From the NCBI GenBank assembly GCA_035295225.1, contig DATGJI010000058.1:164570-228569 (forward strand): a stretch of DNA of 64,000 bases, written 5' to 3'. The first letter of the stretch is position 1. Each line of letters starts with the position of its first letter. The notes under the pieces were generated by a model. That model searched no databases and was not told where the DNA came from. It saw only the letters and a program-made list of their open reading frames with translations. Source of the DNA: Candidatus Eremiobacteraceae bacterium (GTDB taxonomy: Bacteria; Vulcanimicrobiota; Vulcanimicrobiia; Eremiobacterales; Eremiobacteraceae). This document shows positions 1-9,577 of the stretch, one piece after another. The position numbers were made by a program, and so were the translations under genes.

Positions 1-3345
<3,345 letters not shown>

Positions 3346-3378
3346 CGCGGCCGAGTGATGAGTCTCCAAAAGGTGAGT

Positions 3379-3402
3379 GGCCGGGTCGCGCTCGACCCGG
3401 CC
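3379..3402. repeat. Perfect 10-bp inverted repeat upstream of mfd
   Basis: GGCCGGGTCG and its exact complement are separated by a CGCT loop. It lies 34 bp upstream of the mfd start. No T-tract follows on either strand, so it is not a classical terminator. It could be an operator or a leader-RNA hairpin. Confidence 0.5.
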
Positions 3403-3433
3403 TATGTGCTTTAGAACCGCATTTTACCACATC

Positions 3434-3481
3434 TACGTTATATTTGAAGACGTACGTCAGATTTATACGTTATATTTGAAG
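3434..3481. promoter_or_regulatory. Two perfect 16-bp direct repeats, 32-bp period, between divergent genes
   Basis: TACGTTATATTTGAAG occurs at 3434-3449 and again at 3466-3481. The 32-bp period is about three helical turns, so both copies face the same side of the helix. The AT-rich units stand out in this GC-rich sequence and sit in the divergent spacer between mfd and the 3537 gene. This is what tandem binding sites for a regulator, or duplicated promoter elements, would look like. No regulator gene is adjacent. Confidence 0.4.
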
Positions 3482-3500
3482 GGCCGACGCCAGTCGGCCC
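3481..3500. repeat. Family A palindromic repeat, single unit
   Basis: GGGCCGACGCCAGTCGGCCC is a single copy of the unit that recurs at 32079, 47710, 52206, 56797, 62396 and 63361. Each unit can fold into an 8-bp stem. Confidence 0.8.
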
Positions 3501-3536
3501 AAGGCGAAGCCGGAAGCGGGGAGCCAAGCGAAGAAC

Positions 3537-3929
3537 GTGTCAACAATGGTTTTCATACGTGCGCTCGCAGGGCTCGCGGCGCTTGTGTTCCTCACAGCCG
3601 CGACGCCGGAGCCCGTGCCTTCGGGCGTTCCGGTCGCCGCCGACTCGGATCCGGTGAGGATCGTCTCGGTCTCGCTTTCGTCCACCGACTTCCATCCCGG
3701 CGACCTTGTCAGCGGCCGCGTGATCACCACGAGCAATGCTGCGGCCGTGACCGCGGAAGTCGGCACGATCCGCGTCGGTGTGCCGCGTGTCGCGATCGGA
3801 AAGTTCCGCATCTCGATGCAGCTCCCGAACATCCCGCTGCCCATCGGTCCGCAGAAGTTGATCATCACAGCGGTGCGCCGGGATGGCGCGCGCGCGACGC
3901 GATCGGTCGACGTCCGAGTGGATTGGTAA
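3537..3929 (+). CDS. Small exported beta-sandwich-like protein, function unknown
   Basis: This 130-residue protein has a hydrophobic export signal (IRALAGLAALVFLTAA) followed by a Pro/Val-rich stretch. The rest alternates beta-prone segments, as in Ig/FN3-like folds (VRIVSVSLSSTDFHPGDLV, KLIITAVRRDG). No catalytic motif is visible. The start is GTG 3537 or the in-frame ATG at 3546, which sits better before the signal peptide. It is the first gene of a (+) run; deoB follows with one base between them. The family is not recognised. It may supply a periplasmic partner for the envelope genes downstream, but only position supports that. Confidence 0.7.
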   Translation: MSTMVFIRALAGLAALVFLTAATPEPVPSGVPVAADSDPVRIVSVSLSSTDFHPGDLVSGRVITTSNAAAVTAEVGTIRVGVPRVAIGKFRISMQLPNIPLPIGPQKLIITAVRRDGARATRSVDVRVDW

Positions 3930-3930
3930 G

Positions 3931-5088
3931 TTGGCTCATGCCCGCGCGGTCGTGCTCGTCATCGATTCAGGGGGCGTGGGAGCGGCGCCCGACGTCCTCG
4001 CCTTCGGTGATTCGCCGAACGCGAACACGATCGGCAACACCGCGAAAGCAGCGGGCGGCTTAGCGCTTCCGACGCTTGAGGCGCTCGGTCTCGGGTGCAT
4101 CACAAAGATTCCGGGCGTGGATCCGGTGGCGCAGCCGAGCGCCACGGTCGCGCGTCTGCTCGAGGCGAGCGCCGGCAAAGATACGATCACCGGTCACTGG
4201 GAGATGATGGGTATCGTCATCCGCCACGCATTTCCGACATATCCGAACGGATTTCCAGCAGACGTCATCGAGCGCTTCGAAGCGATCGCGGGCGCAAAAG
4301 TGCTCGGCAATGTGGCCGCGTCCGGTACGGAGATCATCGAACGGCTCGGCCGTGAACACATGAACACCGGCCGGCCGATCGTCTATACGTCGGCGGATTC
4401 CGTCTTTCAGATCGCGGCGCATGAAGACATCGTTCCGCTTGAGACTCTTTGGTCGTGGTGCGAGCAAGCGCGAGCGATGCTCGTTCCTCCGAATCGCGTC
4501 AACCGCGTCATCGCCCGTCCATTCCGCGGCGCGCCCGGCTCATTCGAGCGAACTCCGAACCGCCGCGACTATGCGGTCGCACCGCCGCGGCCGAGCATCC
4601 TCGACGCGCTCGAGCGTGCCGGCGTTCCGACGTGCGGCCTCGGAAAGATCCAGGACATCTTCTGTTGCCAGGGTATCGCCGCCGCGAGCCGAACAGCCGA
4701 CAACGCCGAGGGCATCGCCCGAACGCTCGACTGGCTCGACCATGGACCCGGCGGCCTGTGCTTCACGAATCTCAATGATTTCGATTCGAAGTACGGGCAC
4801 AGGCGCGATGCAGACGGCTATGCGAAAGCGCTTATCGCACTCGACCGCGCGCTGCCCCAGCTCTTGAATCGCCTACATGTGGGAGATCGATTGCTCATCA
4901 CGGCAGATCACGGATGCGACCCGACCGCTTCAGGCACCGACCACACGCGCGAGTTCACGCCCCTCGTCGACTACCGGCCGGGCGTAGCCGGCCGCGTGCT
5001 CGGCGAGCTCAACTCTTTCTCTCAGGTGGGCGAGCGCGTTTTGCAGACGTTTGGGATCACCGAACCCTGGACGCCGCTCATCGTATGA
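3931..5088 (+). CDS. deoB: Phosphopentomutase
   Basis: DeoB interconverts (deoxy)ribose 1-phosphate and 5-phosphate, the step after nucleoside phosphorolysis. This alkaline-phosphatase-superfamily protein has the N-terminal metal/phospho-acceptor region VIDSGGVGAAPD, then GDSPNANTIGN, the central KDTITGHWEMMG and the C-terminal DHGCDPTASGTDHTREFTPL. About 385 residues matches the family. The frame opens upstream inside the previous gene; TTG 3931, just after that gene's stop, gives a normal DeoB N-terminus, with GTG 3952 as an alternative. Its partners punA and deoA lie about 23 kb downstream. The sugar-transferase gene starts inside its stop codon (ATGA). Confidence 0.92.
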   Translation: MAHARAVVLVIDSGGVGAAPDVLAFGDSPNANTIGNTAKAAGGLALPTLEALGLGCITKIPGVDPVAQPSATVARLLEASAGKDTITGHWEMMGIVIRHAFPTYPNGFPADVIERFEAIAGAKVLGNVAASGTEIIERLGREHMNTGRPIVYTSADSVFQIAAHEDIVPLETLWSWCEQARAMLVPPNRVNRVIARPFRGAPGSFERTPNRRDYAVAPPRPSILDALERAGVPTCGLGKIQDIFCCQGIAAASRTADNAEGIARTLDWLDHGPGGLCFTNLNDFDSKYGHRRDADGYAKALIALDRALPQLLNRLHVGDRLLITADHGCDPTASGTDHTREFTPLVDYRPGVAGRVLGELNSFSQVGERVLQTFGITEPWTPLIV

Positions 5089-5783
5089 GCACTCCATCCG
5101 CCATCCTGCCGCAAGCGGCGCGCGATGCCGAGCCGCGTTACCCGGCAAAGCTCACATTTTTCGAGCAGCGGGCCGTGCCGGGTTGGTGGATAGTATGGAA
5201 GCGACTGCTCGACGTGTGCGTCAGCGCCGTGCTGCTCGTCGTGCTCTCGCCCTTGTATATCATCATAGGAATCGCGGTCAAGTTGACGTCGGCGGGTCCG
5301 GTGCTTTTCACGCAGACGCGCGTGGGCAAGAACGGTTCGCTGTTCCGATTCTACAAGTTTCGGACAATGGTCGACGGCGCGCATCTGCTTCACGAATGCG
5401 TCGCGCATCTCAACGAATGCGATGGCCCTGCGCTCAAGATCGCCAACGATCCGCGGCTCCACGGGCTGGGCCCGTTCCTGCGCCGCACGAGCCTTGACGA
5501 ACTGCCGCAGCTGTGGAACGTCTTGCGCGGCGACATGACGCTCGTCGGTCCGCGTCCGGCGCTGCCGAATGAAGTCGCCAACTACGCCCCGCCGTATCTC
5601 GAGCGGTTGAACGTCACGCCGGGGCTCACGGGATTGTGGCAGGTGAGCGGCCGGGCGAACGTGCCGTTCCGGCGCTGGATGGCCATGGACGTCTGGTACG
5701 TGCGCAATTGGACGCCGGCCGTGGACTTCGCATTGCTCGTCCGGACTATCCCCGCGGTGATCTTCCGCGAAGGGGCCTGGTGA
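5085..5783 (+). CDS. Initiating sugar phosphotransferase (bacterial sugar transferase family)
   Basis: This 232-residue protein belongs to the WcaJ/RfbP-C-terminal family, which moves a sugar 1-phosphate onto undecaprenyl phosphate at the inner membrane to begin a surface polysaccharide. One membrane segment (LDVCVSAVLLVVLSPLYIII) is followed by the signature KFRTM, the catalytic TSLDELPQLWNVL and the LVGPRPALP motif, then GLTGLWQVSGR. There is no N-terminal multi-span region, so it is the short monotopic type. The ATG overlaps the deoB stop, and the next gene starts with GTG inside this stop. The sugar donor cannot be read from sequence. Confidence 0.93.
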   Translation: MSTPSAILPQAARDAEPRYPAKLTFFEQRAVPGWWIVWKRLLDVCVSAVLLVVLSPLYIIIGIAVKLTSAGPVLFTQTRVGKNGSLFRFYKFRTMVDGAHLLHECVAHLNECDGPALKIANDPRLHGLGPFLRRTSLDELPQLWNVLRGDMTLVGPRPALPNEVANYAPPYLERLNVTPGLTGLWQVSGRANVPFRRWMAMDVWYVRNWTPAVDFALLVRTIPAVIFREGAW

Positions 5784-7492
5784 AGCGGGCCATCGCGCTT
5801 GCAGCCGCGCTCGCGGCGATGTCACCGATACCGGCGAGATCCGATCAAGCACCGCAGGACGTCGGTCATGCGCTTCTCCGCGTCAGCGCCGGGCACGTGC
5901 GTTATTTCGCAGATCAAGCGGTCGTGCAAGCACGCGACGGCGTCGAAGTCAGACTTCCCGATGGCGCCGTGGTTCGCGGCGACATCGCGACGGTCGATCT
6001 GCGCTTGCGCCGCATCGCAGTAGCCGGGCACGTCACGCTGCACACGGCCGCCGGCGACTACGCCGGCGCGGGTTTCGCGGATTTTTTTGCGTTTCGGCGA
6101 GCGTATTTCTTGCCGCTCGTGCCCGCGGCAGATCGCTGGACGTTTTTGAACGGCGATTGGAGCACGCCGGAAAAAGGACGCGAGATGCCGGGCGACGCGT
6201 TCGCCTTGCCGGACTTGCAAAACATCCAACCGTACATAGAAGGCACGAGCGCGGCGATAGATTTCACGACGTTCGCACGCTTCGCGCCGGCGACGATCCG
6301 CGTGTTCGACGCAGTCCCGACACCGGCGCTTCCCGTGTATGTCTACAACTACTCCGCGAATCAGAATTTCGGCGTCAACTCGCTGTCCGGCGCGAGTTTC
6401 GACGCGCCGTACGCGTTCGCGGGCTCGGCTGATTCGCTCGACGCGCTGCACCTTCGCTACGATCAGACGAGGCCGGTGAAGGCGTTCTGGTCCTTCGAAC
6501 ACCACTCGGTGTTCGGCGATGCCGGATATGCGGTCTTCAGCCTCAACCCGGCGAGCGAGCCGACCAAACAGTGGAATCTGCTGGGATACGATCAAGTCGG
6601 TACTCGCACCGGCTTTGCGGTGAACGCGCAGCTCTTCACCGTCCAATCCGGGCTCGCGCAGCCGGCTTCGTCCAACGGATTCGCCGATGTCCAGCTCACG
6701 CAGGCGCTTGCGCAATCGGCGCTGCGTGTCGACGCGACGCAATCGTACGACTCGCTCCTTGCGACCGGAGAGCCCAATCATCCGTTCGTCCTCGGATCGC
6801 AATGGGCGGGCTACGATCAGCCGCTCTTCAGGAGCGGTTTCACCTACCGGCTGCAGTCAGGTCTTGCACACATCCACGATGCATTTGGAATCTCCGGCCA
6901 GACGCTTCCCGATGTCTGGTCGCACTATCTCGGCGCGTACCTTGCGACCCCGCAGTACCAAGGCCCCGCGGGAATCGGCTTGGACGCAACCGCGCAGATC
7001 CAGCGCACGTGGTTGAGTTTTCCGAACACGATCACGACGACGACCCTTACCGCCAGTGCAAGCAGACAAGTGACGCCGCACATCTACCTCGTCGCGACGC
7101 AGCTGACGCAAACCGTGAGCGCGACGAGTGCAGCATTGACGTTTGCGTCCCCAAACACCGCGACAGGGCTGACGCCGGCGCCGCAGTCGCTGAACGGGCT
7201 GCCGATATACGGCATAGCGACCGTCGTGCCCGACGCCGTGAGCCGGAATTACATACTGAGCGGATCGTGGCAGCCGTCGACGGCGTTTCAATTCTCCGCC
7301 GCGGCGCAACAGACGAACTATTCCCCGGTGCAGGTGCCCGGCCTCACGAGCGTGCCGCGCTACCAGTTGAACGGCGATGCTCGATTCCGGATCACGCGCA
7401 CGCTCTTCGCGGACGTGTCGCGCGGCTATCTCTTCAACTGGGGCGGGCGCGTTTGGACGCCGCAGTTCGGCATCCAGGTGAGCGCGCAATGA
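5780..7492 (+). CDS. LptD/OstA-like outer-membrane beta-barrel protein (copy 1)
   Basis: This 570-residue exported protein starts with GTG inside the previous stop (GTGA). The first ~20 residues are a signal peptide ending at PARS. An OstA/LptA-like beta-jellyroll follows (RVSAGHVRYFADQAVVQARDGVEV ... AVVRGDIATVDLRLRRIAVAGHVTL). The rest is a long run of alternating aromatic strands ending VSRGYLF...WTPQFGIQVSAQ. The architecture and last strand parallel the protein at 33243-34937. Family knowledge suggests transport or assembly of a lipid-linked glycan at the outer membrane. It is shorter than E. coli LptD (about 780 residues), lacks an obvious Cys pair, and may serve an exopolysaccharide. 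Confidence 0.7.
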   Translation: MKRAIALAAALAAMSPIPARSDQAPQDVGHALLRVSAGHVRYFADQAVVQARDGVEVRLPDGAVVRGDIATVDLRLRRIAVAGHVTLHTAAGDYAGAGFADFFAFRRAYFLPLVPAADRWTFLNGDWSTPEKGREMPGDAFALPDLQNIQPYIEGTSAAIDFTTFARFAPATIRVFDAVPTPALPVYVYNYSANQNFGVNSLSGASFDAPYAFAGSADSLDALHLRYDQTRPVKAFWSFEHHSVFGDAGYAVFSLNPASEPTKQWNLLGYDQVGTRTGFAVNAQLFTVQSGLAQPASSNGFADVQLTQALAQSALRVDATQSYDSLLATGEPNHPFVLGSQWAGYDQPLFRSGFTYRLQSGLAHIHDAFGISGQTLPDVWSHYLGAYLATPQYQGPAGIGLDATAQIQRTWLSFPNTITTTTLTASASRQVTPHIYLVATQLTQTVSATSAALTFASPNTATGLTPAPQSLNGLPIYGIATVVPDAVSRNYILSGSWQPSTAFQFSAAAQQTNYSPVQVPGLTSVPRYQLNGDARFRITRTLFADVSRGYLFNWGGRVWTPQFGIQVSAQ

Positions 7493-8313
7493 TCGCGCTG
7501 CTGCTGAGCGTTCCACTGATGTGGGGCGGACCTTCAATGTGGGGCGGACCTCTATGGTCCGCCCGGCCGACCATAAAGGTCGGCCCTACAGTGCTCGCGG
7601 CTGCGACGCCGATTCCGCAAGCGTCGCAGACGCCGCCGCCGGACGTCGCCGCGACGCCCGCGCCCACGCTGCCGCGCTATTCCGGTCAACTGCTCGACGT
7701 CGAACGCGGATACGTCGTCTTCAGCACGGGCGATGCGCTCAAGCTCGCACCGGACGTCGCCATCGTCGACGACGATACCGGCGCGGCGCCCGGCTATGCC
7801 GTCGAGCCCGGGCTCTACGCGATCGCGATCGTCGCGCCGGACACCGGACTGGTCACTTCGCTGCGACTAGCCCGCACGCCGCGTCCAAACGCCACGCCGA
7901 TCGCCGAGGTGCCGCGTTCGTACGTCATCGCCGCGTCGTCGCCGCAACCGAACCCTGATCTCGCCCCGCCGAAGACGCGCTATACGAGCAAGCTGTCTGC
8001 GGCAGTTCAAGTCACGATCAACGCGCTCGTGCCGCCGGATACGCCATTCGATGCGGATGTCTACATCGCGACCGACACGAGCGGATGGAACGCCCAGGCG
8101 ATAAAGATGCAGCGCGTCGACGGCCGGCACTTCCGTATCGTCACCGAGCTGCAGGGCGGAACGGACTTTCATTACTTGTTCACGCGCGGTTCGTGGACGT
8201 CTGTGGAGAGAGAACGCAGCGGTTTGCAGCGGCCCGCGCGCGAGCTCGTCATCGAAGGCGGCGACGTTCTCGACATCGCGGCGACGATCTACCGCTGGGC
8301 CGACTTGCCGTAG
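7489..8313 (+). CDS. Exported protein of unknown function; N-terminus contains repeat-derived residues
   Basis: This 274-residue protein begins at an ATG overlapping the previous stop. The signal-like start MIALLLSVPL is interrupted by about 24 residues (MWGGPSMWGGPLWSARP...) encoded by family B repeat DNA, after which VLAAATPIPQ resumes a typical secreted N-terminus. A Pro/Thr-rich linker is followed by a small beta domain (RYSGQLLDVERGYVVFSTGD) and a C-terminal module with SWTSVERERSG, reminiscent of starch-binding/E-set domains. Translational coupling to the barrel protein suggests a periplasmic or surface partner. The family is not recognised. Confidence 0.75.
   Translation: MIALLLSVPLMWGGPSMWGGPLWSARPTIKVGPTVLAAATPIPQASQTPPPDVAATPAPTLPRYSGQLLDVERGYVVFSTGDALKLAPDVAIVDDDTGAAPGYAVEPGLYAIAIVAPDTGLVTSLRLARTPRPNATPIAEVPRSYVIAASSPQPNPDLAPPKTRYTSKLSAAVQVTINALVPPDTPFDADVYIATDTSGWNAQAIKMQRVDGRHFRIVTELQGGTDFHYLFTRGSWTSVERERSGLQRPARELVIEGGDVLDIAATIYRWADLP
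7519..7590. repeat. Family B palindromic repeat inside a coding sequence
   Basis: GTGGGGCGGACC appears twice in tandem, then the palindrome GGCGGACCTCTATGGTCCGCC and GGCCGACCATAAAGGTCGGCC. The same pattern is intergenic at 39163, 39593, 49830 and 61144. Here it is read through in frame as residues ~11-34 of the 7489 gene. Confidence 0.85.
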
Positions 8314-8353
8314 CAGCCTCTCGTGGCAGAGCAACCATCGCTTGCCCCGTTAT

Positions 8354-9487
8354 TCAGGATTGTCGCGCGCGGAATGAGGACATCGCGGCCGTCAGAAGCG
8401 CGTCGAAACGATCGGCGACGGCGTCGAACGAATAGCGCGAAAGAGCTCGCGCGCGAGCCTGCTCGGACGCGGAGGCGAGCGCAAGCGGATTCGCCGCAAA
8501 CGATTCTCGCGCCGACTCGATCGCACCAACCCACGCGTCGATGTCATCCGGCGCGCCGATAAGCGTGCCCACGCCGCCGACGACGTCGCGCAAGCCCGGG
8601 ATATCGCTTGCGATCACGTGGCAGCCGGCAGAAAGCGCTTCTGCCGCGACAATCCCAAACGTCTCGTATCGTGACGGTACGAGCACGACATGTGCATCGC
8701 CGAACACGCGGGCGCAAGCCGCGCGGTCCAGCGCTCCAAGCACTCGCACGTTCGGAAAATTCGCGATATCGTGCAAAGCGTTTGCTTCAGGACCCGCTCC
8801 GCCGATCACAAACGAGATCGAAGTGCCAGATTTGGCAGAGCACTTCTTGATGATAGCCGCAAGCCTGTCCACGCCCTTTTGCACATGGAGGCGGCCGATA
8901 AATGCGACCGTGAACTGCACCGGGCGAGCGCGCGGCACAAATGAGTCGGTGTCGACAGCGATCGGCACGTCGAAAACGTTGCGTGCTCCGAGCCCCAGCA
9001 AATAGTCGCGATCGGTTGCGTTCAAGACGTGTACGGCGTCAAAGAGGCGGATCGCGCCGCGACCGGAGACAGCCCACGCGAGATCGTGCAGTCCGCCGAA
9101 GCGGATGACCGCATGATGCCCGGAGATCGCCGGAACGCGAGCGCGGCGCGCAGCCGCAAGCGCGATCCGATCCTGAAACGCATAGCCGTTGTCCGCGTAG
9201 ACCAGATCGAAGCCCCGAAATGCAGCGGCGAGCGCTGCCGTCGATGGCAGTCTTCCGGGTAAACCGGGAACCGAAGCAGCCTTCACCTCCACGACATCGA
9301 TCGCGGACGGGATCGCGACGGCGCTCATGCTGCCGTGCGCTGCGTGCGGACGAGTCGCTGCGTGCAAGACCGTCAACGAAGCGTCGCGCGTGCGCGTGAA
9401 CGGCACCCAAAAATCCGTCAGCCACGAACGAAGCCCGCCGACGAATGCCGGATCGAGCGGGCTATACAACGCGAATCGGCGCGACAC
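8354..9487 (-). CDS. GT4-family glycosyltransferase
   Basis: This 377-residue, GT-B fold, retaining glycosyltransferase shows the glycine-rich N-terminal loop (FVGGLRSW), the C-terminal nucleotide-sugar part (VAFIGRLHVQKGVDRL) and the diagnostic PSRYETFGIVAAEALSAGCHVIASDIPGLRDVV, which is the EX7E motif. It would add a sugar to a lipid-linked glycan at the cytoplasmic face. The start is GTG 9487; an AGGAGG lies 15 nt upstream, further than usual, so the exact start is not settled. It converges with the 7489 gene and diverges from the 9575 gene. Confidence 0.9.
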   Translation of the reverse strand: MSRRFALYSPLDPAFVGGLRSWLTDFWVPFTRTRDASLTVLHAATRPHAAHGSMSAVAIPSAIDVVEVKAASVPGLPGRLPSTAALAAAFRGFDLVYADNGYAFQDRIALAAARRARVPAISGHHAVIRFGGLHDLAWAVSGRGAIRLFDAVHVLNATDRDYLLGLGARNVFDVPIAVDTDSFVPRARPVQFTVAFIGRLHVQKGVDRLAAIIKKCSAKSGTSISFVIGGAGPEANALHDIANFPNVRVLGALDRAACARVFGDAHVVLVPSRYETFGIVAAEALSAGCHVIASDIPGLRDVVGGVGTLIGAPDDIDAWVGAIESARESFAANPLALASASEQARARALSRYSFDAVADRFDALLTAAMSSFRARQS

Positions 9488-9561
9488 GGTCGGTTGGAGC
9501 GACCTCCTGTGGGGGCAAATGCCCGCAAGGCGCGAATGCGAGCGACGCGAGGACTTCAGTA

Positions 9562-9577
9562 AAGGAGGAACGTCATC
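9562..9577 (+). promoter_or_regulatory. Perfect Shine-Dalgarno followed by an ATC codon
   Basis: AAGGAGG (9562-9568) sits 6 nt before ATC 9575-9577. An in-frame TAA at 9560-9562 closes the frame upstream, and no ATG, GTG or TTG occurs in frame until GTG 9626, which has no Shine-Dalgarno. The ribosome site therefore points to ATC as the start, unless a base was miscalled. Confidence 0.5.
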
